Shown in pieces: positions 24,605 to 34,762 of a DNA stretch of 64,000 nt. Source of the stretch: Micromonospora tulbaghiae (lineage in GTDB: Bacteria; Actinomycetota; Actinomycetes; Mycobacteriales; Micromonosporaceae). Location of the stretch: NCBI RefSeq assembly GCF_900091605.1, contig NZ_FMCQ01000002.1:372001-436000 (forward strand). The letters are read 5' to 3'. The position numbers and the translations under genes were made by a program. The notes under the pieces were generated by a model that worked only from the letters and a program-made list of their open reading frames with translations, did no database searches and had not been told where the DNA came from. The stretch's first letter is position 1; every line of letters starts with the position of its first letter.

Positions 24605-26257
24605 TTGGGTGCCGACAACTTCCGGGCGACGCTGGCGGCCGACATGGAGCTGGGCGCGGGCAACGTGCTGCTCCGGCTGGCCGAGCACGGCGCCGACATG
24701 GAGACGCCCCGGGTGACGTTCGACGCCGACGTCGACGGCATCCCCGCCTGGACGCCGCTGTCGCTGGCGAGGCTCACCGACCGGGTCGCGGCCCGGGCCG
24801 CCTGGTTCCGGTCGCGCGGCGTCCGCCGGGCCGACCCGGTCGCGGTGTACGTGACCTCCGCGCCCGACGTGTTCCTCAACTTCCTGGCGCTGACCTGGCT
24901 CGGCGCGATCCCGGCGCTGATGAACGGCAACATGCCGATCCCGCTGGCGGCCGAGTTCATCAGGCGGCTGCGCGGAGCCGGGGTACTGGTCGACGCCGAC
25001 CACGCCGCCCTGGCCGAGCACGACCTCGGCGTGGAGATCCTCGGCGACGCGGCGCAGACCGGCACGGGCGACCCGGCGCAGGCGCCGCCGCACCACCGGC
25101 ACCACCCCGAGGACCCGGTGGTCATCACCCACTCCTCGGGCACCACCCGGGTACCGGCGGCGATCGTCCACTCGCACCACGGCCTGTTCGCCGCCATCCG
25201 CGCGGTCCGGCTCACCGAGTCCCGGCCGTACGGCGAGGTGCGGGAGATGTCCGCGTTGCCGGCCGCGCACGCCGCCGGCATCATCACGCTCAACCAGGCG
25301 CTCTGCAACGGCTACCAGCTGCTGTGCCTGTCCGCGCAGGGCGGCCCGTTCGAGCGCAGCGCGGAGACGATCCTGGACGCGATCGAGCGGTGGCGTCCCA
25401 CCGGCGTCTTCGGCTTCGCGGTGACCTGGTCCGAGCTGGCCCGGGTCGACCTCACCACCCGCGACCTCAGCTCGGTGCGCAACTGGTTCAACACCGGTGA
25501 CTGCGCGCACGAGGCGCACGTACGCCGGCTGGTCGCGGTCGGCAGTCACCCCGCGTACACCCGCGACGGCATGGTCGACGTGCCCGGCTCCAAGTTCGTC
25601 GACATGCTCGGCTCCACCGAGATGGGGCACGGCGCGTTCCGGATCACCCACCGGCTCGGCAGCGACCGGTACGACCGCTGCGTCGGCAGGCCGTACCCGT
25701 TCGCCGAGATCGCCCTGCTCGACGTGGACACCGGCGAGGAGGTCCCGCCGGGGCAGGTGGGGCACGTCGGTCTCAAGTCGCCGACGCTGGCGCTCGGCTA
25801 CTGGAACGACTCGGTCACCACGTACCGCACCCGGCTGGGCGGCTACTACCTGACCGGTGACCTGATGTACCGCGACGCGGCCGGCGACTACCACCACGTC
25901 GACCGGGCCAGCGACGCGGTCGACCTGGGCGGCGGCACCTGGCTGTACACCGCGCTGTCCGAGGAGCGCATCCTCAGGCACTGCCCGGACGTCCGCGACT
26001 GCACCGTGCTCGCGGCGACGGGGGATGACGGCACGACAGTCACCGACGTGCTGCTCCTGCTCGCCGCCGACGCCGACCCGGCGCACGACCGGACCGACCG
26101 GGTCCGGGCCGCGCTGGGGCCGGCGGTGGCCGTGACGCTGCGCCGGGTGGTGACGGTCCCCGACGACGACGTGGTCACGGGGCCGACCGGAAAGGTCCGC
26201 AAGTTCCTGATGCGACAGCGGCTGCTGGCCGACGCCGGAGCGCCCGGCGCGGGCTGA
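24605..26257 (+). CDS. ANL-superfamily acyl-AMP ligase
   Basis: 550 residues. The ATP-binding loop is HSSGTTRVPAAIVHS, the core motif YYLTGDLMYRDAAGDYHHVD carries the ribose-binding Asp, and the C-terminal TGKVRKFLMR supplies the catalytic lysine. It activates a carboxylic acid as the acyl-adenylate and loads CoA or an ACP. The TTG start has GAGGAGG seven bases upstream. As the last cluster gene, it probably supplies the acyl group used by the ACP, KASIII-like and condensation-like enzymes. The substrate cannot be read with confidence. Confidence 0.88.
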   Translation: MGADNFRATLAADMELGAGNVLLRLAEHGADMETPRVTFDADVDGIPAWTPLSLARLTDRVAARAAWFRSRGVRRADPVAVYVTSAPDVFLNFLALTWLGAIPALMNGNMPIPLAAEFIRRLRGAGVLVDADHAALAEHDLGVEILGDAAQTGTGDPAQAPPHHRHHPEDPVVITHSSGTTRVPAAIVHSHHGLFAAIRAVRLTESRPYGEVREMSALPAAHAAGIITLNQALCNGYQLLCLSAQGGPFERSAETILDAIERWRPTGVFGFAVTWSELARVDLTTRDLSSVRNWFNTGDCAHEAHVRRLVAVGSHPAYTRDGMVDVPGSKFVDMLGSTEMGHGAFRITHRLGSDRYDRCVGRPYPFAEIALLDVDTGEEVPPGQVGHVGLKSPTLALGYWNDSVTTYRTRLGGYYLTGDLMYRDAAGDYHHVDRASDAVDLGGGTWLYTALSEERILRHCPDVRDCTVLAATGDDGTTVTDVLLLLAADADPAHDRTDRVRAALGPAVAVTLRRVVTVPDDDVVTGPTGKVRKFLMRQRLLADAGAPGAG

Positions 26258-26301
26258 CCGGGGGAGATCGACGGCTGGCGGGGCCGTGCCAGAATCCAGC
26301 C

Positions 26302-26781
26302 GTGTCCTACCTCCCCTCGCAGCCGTACCCGCCGATGCCCGGCGGCGTCAGCCCGCTGATCGCCTACCCGCACCCGATCACCCCGCCGCCCGGCTGCGGC
26401 GTGCTCGTCGTCTCGGTGAACCGCGGGCCGTACCTGATCCCCGTGCCGGTGACCAGCCGCTTCAAGATCGACCGCCAGGTGGTCGCGATCCCCGGCGAGG
26501 GGACCTGGCACGTCGCGGTGCCGGCCGGCGCGCACGACGTCCGGTACACCGACTTCGTCGGCGTCCCGCTCGTCACCACGACGCTCGCGGTGCAGCCGGG
26601 GGCCGCGCACCACCTCGCGTTCCGCTTCGGCGGATGGCGCAACCGGGTCTACGACGGGTACGGCACCGACGTCACCCGGTTCGGCCTGTGGTCCAACTAC
26701 AGCGTCATGCTGGTCCTGCTGGCCGTCCTCGGCGTGGTCTGCTGCGGGGCGTTCGGGCTGGTCCTGGGCTCGACTCCCTGA
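26302..26781 (+). CDS. Hypothetical protein with C-terminal membrane segment
   Basis: 159 residues. The first 35 are Pro/Tyr-rich (SQPYPPMPGG, ITPPPG), the middle forms a beta-rich domain (about 36-115) and one hydrophobic helix (VMLVLLAVLGVVCCGAFGLV) ends the protein, so it is likely tail-anchored with the globular part in the cytoplasm. I do not recognise the family. The GTG has no ribosome site; CAGAAT ends six bases before it, so it may be leaderless. It lies just outside the cluster and probably does not belong to it. Confidence 0.6.
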   Translation: MSYLPSQPYPPMPGGVSPLIAYPHPITPPPGCGVLVVSVNRGPYLIPVPVTSRFKIDRQVVAIPGEGTWHVAVPAGAHDVRYTDFVGVPLVTTTLAVQPGAAHHLAFRFGGWRNRVYDGYGTDVTRFGLWSNYSVMLVLLAVLGVVCCGAFGLVLGSTP

Positions 26782-26812
26782 CCCGGCCCGGTCGGCAGAC
26801 CTGGTCGCGCCG

Positions 26813-28396
26813 CTAGCGCAGCGACCAGGTCTGCTTCACGTTGAACACGCAGGTCCAGGCGTTCAGCGGCGCGCCCGCGGCGTGGCCGTCGACGTCCAGG
26901 CAGCGGTCGGTCGCCCGGTTGAACAGCGAGCGCCGGCCCTGGCTCTCGATCCACTCCCACTTCTGCGCCGGGTTGCCGCTGCACCACGCGGTCTGCACCG
27001 GTACGCCGTCGCGCTTCTCGCCCCAGGCCACGTCCAGGCAGAGGCCGCCGTCGACCCGGACGCTGCCGTCGGACGCGAACGTCCACCACTGGGAACGCTC
27101 CTCCCGGCAGGCCCGCAGCACGACGCGTACGCCGTCCCCGCTGCCGCCGCTCGCGCACAGGCCGGTCTCCTTGCCGACGAGTTGCTTCGTGCCGGCCGGA
27201 CGGACCGGTGCGGGCGGCTTCTCCGGCTCCTTCGACGTGCCCGCCGTCGGCGTCGGCGTGGACGGGCGCGTGACCGACGAGGACGGCGGCTTCGCCGTGG
27301 GCGTCCGGGTGGCGGGTGCGCCGGAACTCGCGGGCGTACCGCGCAGCCGGCCGTCGAGGGCGTAGAAGTCGGCGAACTCCCGGACCGTGCGCAGGAACGC
27401 CTGCGTCCCGGCGTCGAAGTCGCCGCCGGTGTGGCGTACGGCGTCGGTCCCGTTGCGGTACGCGGCCAGCGCCAGCAGGTCCGGGTCGCCGTCGAGCGCG
27501 GCCAGTTCCCGCCGCAGCGCGCAGAGCGTGGCGCCGGCCGCCGGTACGGCCGCCTGCGGATCCCACGGCGAGGCGCCGGACGGCCCGTACGCACGCCACA
27601 GCTCGGGCCGGAACTGGGCGACGCCCTTGCGGCCGCCGTCGCCGAGCAGGTTCGGGTCGAAGCCGGAGGAGGCCATGAGCTGCGCGGCGACAGTGGCCGG
27701 CGGCACCTGCGGGCACACCGAGCCGGCCCGTACCACCAGGCGCACGTACGCGGCGGGGACCGCCTTGGGCTGCCGGCGCTCGCTCTCGCCGCCCGCCGGG
27801 CCGGTACCGGCGAAACCGTCCTGCCGCCCGTAGTAGGCGGCGTACCGGCTCGCCTCGTCGACGTACGGGACCGCTGCCGAGGGCACCCCCTCGGCTTCGC
27901 GGACCTCGTCGAAACCGGTGTGGAACGCGGCGAGCGACAGTCGCCACGGGTCGCCGGGGACTGCTGCCGCGCGCAGTTGCCCGGCCAGATCGCACATGTG
28001 GTGGGCGAGCGCGAGGATGTTGGCGGCCGCGTCCGTGCGCTGCGCGTCCGGCCACGGCGCCCAGGTCCGCCACCGCTCGTCGTCCAGGCCGGCCAGACCG
28101 CGGCCGCCGGACGCGGTCCGCTCGGCCCGCGCGTCCAGACCCGACTCGGCCATCAGTTGCCCGGCCAGCCGCGCCGGGGTCAGCGCGGGGCAGGCGCGGG
28201 CCGCGGTCCGGATCGCGGTCAGGTGCTCGGCGGAGACGCTCCGGCCGGCCGGCTCGTCGTCGCGGGCGGCGGCGACGGTCCCGCTGAGTGCGGCGACCGC
28301 AAGGATCAGCGCCGCCAGCCCGGCGGCGCCGGCGGCGACCGCGCCGCGTGGGATCCGGCGCGGCCGCGGGCGCGGGCCGGGGGCATCGGCTGTCAC
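26813..28396 (-). CDS. Membrane-anchored protein with two SLT-like domains and a ricin-type lectin
   Basis: 527 residues. A short basic N-terminus and one hydrophobic segment (about 20-43) anchor or export it. Two divergent lysozyme-like domains follow: about 55-185 (QLMAESGLDARAERTASGG) and about 215-350 (QLMASSGFDPN, GVAQFRPELW). A Pro/Thr-rich linker (about 355-400) leads to a C-terminal beta-trefoil of the ricin-B/CBM13 type (about 400-527) with QWWTF and QKWEW repeats. It likely acts on or binds peptidoglycan or other glycans outside the cell. Glutamates in the ES/SSG motifs suggest that the first SLT copy is catalytic and the second (ASSG) has lost its acid. Confidence 0.75.
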   Translation of the reverse strand: MTADAPGPRPRPRRIPRGAVAAGAAGLAALILAVAALSGTVAAARDDEPAGRSVSAEHLTAIRTAARACPALTPARLAGQLMAESGLDARAERTASGGRGLAGLDDERWRTWAPWPDAQRTDAAANILALAHHMCDLAGQLRAAAVPGDPWRLSLAAFHTGFDEVREAEGVPSAAVPYVDEASRYAAYYGRQDGFAGTGPAGGESERRQPKAVPAAYVRLVVRAGSVCPQVPPATVAAQLMASSGFDPNLLGDGGRKGVAQFRPELWRAYGPSGASPWDPQAAVPAAGATLCALRRELAALDGDPDLLALAAYRNGTDAVRHTGGDFDAGTQAFLRTVREFADFYALDGRLRGTPASSGAPATRTPTAKPPSSSVTRPSTPTPTAGTSKEPEKPPAPVRPAGTKQLVGKETGLCASGGSGDGVRVVLRACREERSQWWTFASDGSVRVDGGLCLDVAWGEKRDGVPVQTAWCSGNPAQKWEWIESQGRRSLFNRATDRCLDVDGHAAGAPLNAWTCVFNVKQTWSLR

Positions 28397-28915
28397 AGGG
28401 CGGTCCTTCCGGTGATGACGTACGCCGGACGGGTACGCGACGTCCTCGGTTCACCCGGCCGGAATCGGGTCCGACTCCGGTCCGGCCGTCATTGAACCGA
28501 CCGACCGGCGAGGCGTCAAATGTGGACGGTCCGGCCGCCGCCGTGCCGGTATCCGGGCGGATGGTGACGGTGTTGATCCGGAACGAGTCCGAAAAGTTTC
28601 GGGATTTTGCCGCTTCAGACGGTGGCCGATCGACTGTCGCCGCCTCGTCCGCGCTGATCGGACGCCCTTTCCGGCAGCCGCAACGCCCGTTCAGGGGTAG
28701 CGGAGCGGTTACCACAACATTTCCGGAACTTGTTGACAGGATGAACCGGGCCTCCAATACTGTGGCCATCGGCGTATCTCGATTGACGTCGATGTCCGAC
28801 CACCACCGTGGCGCGGCTGTCGCCCCGGTCCCGCCGTCCCGCGGGCGGGCGAGCACCCGCTGCTCGCGCCACCCGGCTGGCCGCCCGCCAGCCGTCACAG
28901 GGAGGAAACCCGTCC
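28397..28915. promoter_or_regulatory. 519-bp control region of the GH11 xylanase
   Basis: No gene is visible. CCGAAAAGTTTCGG (28589-28602) is a perfect 14-bp palindrome of the CGAAA-N-TTTCG type described, from memory, upstream of Streptomyces xylanase genes. A promoter TTGACA (28733-28738), 17 bp, AATACT (28756-28761) is preceded by the dyad CAACA-N11-TGTTG (28715-28735), which touches the -35. The leader to ATG 28916 is about 150 nt. Confidence 0.5.
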
Positions 28916-29917
28916 ATGAAAGACGCCCCCGTCCGCACGGGCATTCGCAGCCGCGGACGCCTCAGGATGGTCCTCGGCGGCGCCTGCGCCGTGGCGCTGA
29001 TCGCCGCCGGGGCGACGGCGGTCACGTCCGGTCCGGCCTACGCCGACACCACCGTCACGTCGAACTCGACCGGCACCAACAACGGCTACTTCTATTCCTT
29101 CTGGAAAGACAGTGGCAACGTGTCCATGACCATGGGCAACGGCGGTCAGTACAGCACCCAGTGGAGCAACATCAACAACTTCGTCGCCGGCAAGGGCTGG
29201 AACCCGGGCGGGCGGCGGACGGTCAGCTACTCCGGCAGCTTCAACCCGTCCGGCAACGCGTACCTGACGCTCTACGGCTGGACGCGCAACCCGCTCGTCG
29301 AGTACTACATCGTGGACAGCTGGGGCAGCTGGCGCCCGCCGGGCAGCGGCTACATGGGCTCGGTGTCCTCCGACGGCGGCACGTACGACGTCTACCGCAC
29401 CCAGCGGGTCAACGCCCCCTCGATCGAGGGGACGCGGACGTTCTACCAGTACTGGAGCGTCCGGCAGTCGAAGCGCGTGGGCGGCACCATCACCGCCGGC
29501 AACCACTTCGACGCCTGGTCGCGCTACGGCATGAACCTCGGTTCGCACGACTACCAGATCCTGGCCACCGAGGGCTACCAGAGCAGCGGCAACTCCAACA
29601 TCACGATCGGCGGGACCAGCGGTGGCAACCCGACCACCCCGCCGCCGAACAACGGTGGCTGCACGGTCAGCGTCAGCCGGGCCGAGGAGTGGAGCGACCG
29701 GTTCAACGTGACCTTCTCGGTCAGCGGCACCAGCAACTGGGTGGTCAGCATCCAGACCCAGGGCGGGCAGAGCCTCCAGAACAGCTGGAACGCGTCCGTG
29801 AGCGGCACCAGCGGCACGCTCACCGCACGCCCGAACGGCAACGGCAACAGCTTCGGCATCACGCTCTACAAGAACGGCAACAGCAACACACCGACGGCGA
29901 GCTGTTCCGCCGCCTGA
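28916..29917 (+). CDS. Secreted GH11 endo-xylanase with CBM2-like module
   Basis: 333 residues. An RR-containing signal peptide with hydrophobic core runs to about residue 43 (GPAYA-DTT). The GH11 jelly roll follows (about 45-230) with nucleophile Glu129 in [13 protein letters not shown] and acid/base Glu219 in [12 protein letters not shown] Pro/Gly/Asn linker ([13 protein letters not shown]) joins a C-terminal about 85-residue module bounded by two cysteines (GGCTVSV and PTASC), as in CBM2. It hydrolyses beta-1,4-xylan outside the cell. GGGAGGA precedes ATG 28916. Upstream palindromes suggest xylan-dependent control. Confidence 0.93.
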   Translation: MKDAPVRTGIRSRGRLRMVLGGACAVALIAAGATAVTSGPAYADTTVTSNSTGTNNGYFYSFWKDSGNVSMTMGNGGQYSTQWSNINNFVAGKGWNPGGRRTVSYSGSFNPSGNAYLTLYGWTRNPLVEYYIVDSWGSWRPPGSGYMGSVSSDGGTYDVYRTQRVNAPSIEGTRTFYQYWSVRQSKRVGGTITAGNHFDAWSRYGMNLGSHDYQILATEGYQSSGNSNITIGGTSGGNPTTPPPNNGGCTVSVSRAEEWSDRFNVTFSVSGTSNWVVSIQTQGGQSLQNSWNASVSGTSGTLTARPNGNGNSFGITLYKNGNSNTPTASCSAA

Positions 29918-29932
29918 GCCCTCTTCCGGGGA

Positions 29933-29966
29933 GGGGGTGCCGCGCCTGGCGCGGCACCCCCGTTTT
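29933..29966 (+). terminator. Intrinsic terminator after the GH11 gene
   Basis: A perfect 13-bp stem, GGGGGTGCCGCGC (29933-29945) with GCGCGGCACCCCC (29949-29961), has a 3-nt loop and is followed by GTTTT. It is the cleanest rho-independent terminator in the window. Confidence 0.9.
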
Positions 29967-30016
29967 CGTGTGCCCGGAGTGTGCTGATGTGACAGCCGAC
30001 ACACCTGGGCAAAAAC

Positions 30017-30046
30017 TTGATTCATTCCAAAAGAGCGGACTAAGGT
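30017..30046 (+). promoter_or_regulatory. furA-katG promoter
   Basis: TTGATT (30017-30022), 18 bp, TAAGGT (30041-30046), with the ATG six bases later (30053), so the transcript is probably leaderless. The AT-rich TTGATTCATTCCAA at the -35 resembles Fur/PerR-type boxes and may be the autoregulatory site. Confidence 0.55.
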
Positions 30047-30052
30047 CGTCGC

Positions 30053-32781
<2,729 letters not shown>

Positions 32782-32795
32782 TCCGCCGCATCTGA

Positions 32796-32836
32796 GCGAG
32801 CCCCGGTCCGTCGCGCCGCGACGGGCCGGGGCTCGC
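32796..32836. terminator. Large hairpin after katG
   Basis: Arms GCGAGCCCCGG (32796-32806) and CCGGGGCTCGC (32826-32836) are fully complementary, and the inner CCGTCGC/GCGACGG extends the stem past one mismatch. There is no T-run on either side. It separates katG from the convergent AraC-type gene. Confidence 0.7.
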
Positions 32837-32877
32837 CCCGTTGCCGGGGCCGGTCGCCCGGCACAGGTCCGGCCGGG

Positions 32878-33842
32878 TCAGCCGTGCAGCGTACGGCTCG
32901 GTGGGATGCCAAATACGGACCGATAGTGAGCGGTGAACCTGCTGTGGCTCAGGAATCCCCATCGGGTGGCGATCCGGCTGACGGTTTCGCGTCTCGGATC
33001 GCTCATGCGCAGTTCCTGGTGTGCCCGCTCCAGCCGGATGCGCCGCAGGTAGGCGGCCGGCGTGCTGTCCAGATGCCGCCGGAAGGCCAGTTGCAGGGAT
33101 CGTACGGACACGGCGGCGGCGACTGCGACATCCGCCGGGCTGATGTCACGGTGCGCGTTCTCCTCCATGAAGGCGATGGCCCGGCGGAGCGCCGGCGCCG
33201 AGGCGTCCCGGCGGTCCTGCGGCGTCGGATCGGTCAGAGCGGTGTTGGGAAAGACGGCGAGCGCGGCCGCCGCGAGGGTGCGCGCCGCCGTGGCGAGCAC
33301 CAGCGGCTGGCGGCCGGCCTCGGGGTTGCCCAGCACGGCGAGGCGTACGTAGCGGGCGGTGAGCCGCCAGTGCTCGGCCAGAACCGGGGAGGCCGGCTGG
33401 AGGTCGGTGAACCGGATGGGTGCGGGCCGGCGTCCGGGAGCAGGGGAGACGACCTGCTGGAGCAGGCCCGGGTCCAGCTGGACCAGCAGCACCTCTCCGC
33501 AGCGCCACCGTAGGCGGTACGGACGGCCCGGATGGGCGTTCAGGAACACGTCACCGGGGCGGAGGGATGCAGTTCGCCCTCACTGATGCGGCTCACCATG
33601 CTGCTCGTGCTCTGGCAGACGACCACCGAGTCGAGTTGCTCGACGTCGATGCGCAGATCGCCCGACTGCGCGACCCGGTCCACCCGGAACGAGCCGGCGT
33701 TGAGCCGTCGGTGGCTGAGCCGGAACCCGCCGCCCCCGCGGATGCGCATGCCCCGCGTGCCGTACGCCTCGGTGAGGTAATGGTGAATGAGGTCCGGCCG
33801 CCGGCTCCTGAAGTGATGGCTGACGATGGAGCTGGGCCTCAC
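32878..33842 (-). pseudogene. AraC-family regulator broken by a frameshift
   Basis: The sensing half is read from GTG 33842 (GGGAGA upstream) down to about 33550 and contains an AraC N-domain pattern (YGTRGMRIRGGGGFRLSHRR, then GDLRIDVEQLD). This frame ends ...SEGELHPSAPVTCS-stop. The continuation, GDVFLNAHPGRPYRLRWR, and the complete two-HTH AraC domain (AVAAAVSVRSLQLAFRRHLD, WGFLSHSRFTAHYR) are in the next frame to the stop at 32878. One extra G in the CCCCGG at about 33552-33557 would restore a 321-residue protein of normal length. It may be a true mutation, a sequencing error or, least likely, programmed slippage. Confidence 0.8.
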
Positions 33843-33925
33843 GTCGTCTCCCTGCCGTGTCCGTCCGGGGAGTGGAAGTCGTCACCGCGGGGAGCGAAGG
33901 AATCTCATCTCCCGAATGTTATTGC

Positions 33926-33960
33926 TTGATGGGATTCCTGGACATCCCCAATCCCATCAA
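33926..33960. repeat. Perfect 11-bp inverted repeat
   Basis: TTGATGGGATT (33926-33936) and AATCCCATCAA (33950-33960) flank 13 bases. It lies in the gene-free 33843-34092 stretch, which is AT-rich for this genome, between the divergent AraC-type gene and the WPC-domain gene. It could be an operator or a terminator remnant; nothing else is visible in that gap. Confidence 0.6.
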
Positions 33961-34092
33961 TGGACTTTGCGCTAAGCGATCAGCGGCATGCCTTTCGTGC
34001 GCTGAGGGGCCTAGCCCCGCATTCCGCCGGTGCGGAAAAGTCGGCCCCGTTGTGGCTCGCTGGGGGCGGTGGTCGAGGGGGCGCAGGTGGAC

Positions 34093-34722
34093 ATGGCGTA
34101 TGCGCGGGACGTGGCCCGGAAGGCGGCGGCGGAGTCGCTCCGGCAGATCGTGGACGATCATCGCGTGGCCGGCCGGCTCCGGGGGAACGAGCCGGCCCTG
34201 AGCGTCGCGGTGCGGGAGACGCTGCAGGAGGCGCTGGCGCATCCGTCCCGCGCGGACGGCCATGCGCTGCGCGACTTCTGCCAGCGGCGGGGATGGACCC
34301 TTGACGAGTTCGACGTGTTGGGGCATCACCTGCTGACCGCCGTGCTGGCCCAGCGGGTGGGGGTGGAGGCACTGGTCCGGGTCGGCGCGGCGCTGACCCG
34401 TGTCCGCCAGCGCCTCGCAGGGCCGGCGCCCGGCGCCGGACGGCCGCGCCCGGACCGGCGTGGCCGCAACAGCGCGTCCCGCCACTACGCCCCGCCCGCA
34501 CATCTGCCGCTGCCGCCGAGCTGGCGGTGCAGCGGCTGCGCCGCCGCCTGGCCGTGTCCCACGAAGCAGAGTCAGCTGCTCGTCGAGTTCGGTGGTACGA
34601 CCGCCGGGCTCGCCGTCTATCTCGGCGCCTGTCTCGTCGCCGCCACCAAGGACCTTCCGGCCCTGCCACCCGCCCAGGCCAGGGCTCGCTTCCTGGGTTG
34701 GCTGCCGCGCCGGCGGTTCTGA
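34093..34722 (+). CDS. Hypothetical protein with WPC-type Cys motif
   Basis: 209 residues. The N-terminal 110 residues are helical and hydrophilic with no recognised family. After a basic, Pro-rich linker comes a C-terminal domain PPSWRCSGCAAAWPCPTKQ ... YLGACLVAATKDLPALP ... RFLGWLPRRRF. The three cysteines (CxxCxxxxxC) and the ending are, from memory, characteristic of a domain widespread in Micromonosporaceae and often labelled only as hypothetical or flavin-reductase-like. ATG 34093 was chosen over an upstream GTG because of a GAGGGGG 11 bases before it and a better composition. It converges on the beta-helix gene; a small GGGCGC hairpin (34726-34742) lies between. Confidence 0.65.
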   Translation: MAYARDVARKAAAESLRQIVDDHRVAGRLRGNEPALSVAVRETLQEALAHPSRADGHALRDFCQRRGWTLDEFDVLGHHLLTAVLAQRVGVEALVRVGAALTRVRQRLAGPAPGAGRPRPDRRGRNSASRHYAPPAHLPLPPSWRCSGCAAAWPCPTKQSQLLVEFGGTTAGLAVYLGACLVAATKDLPALPPAQARARFLGWLPRRRF

Positions 34723-34762
34723 CCCGGGCGCCGGTCGCGCCCGCCGCCCCACACCAGGGCGG

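Noticed and set aside
33580..33885. 101-codon frame overlapping the AraC N-terminal half
   Set aside because: Wrong frame relative to the AraC sensing domain; composition is shadow-like.
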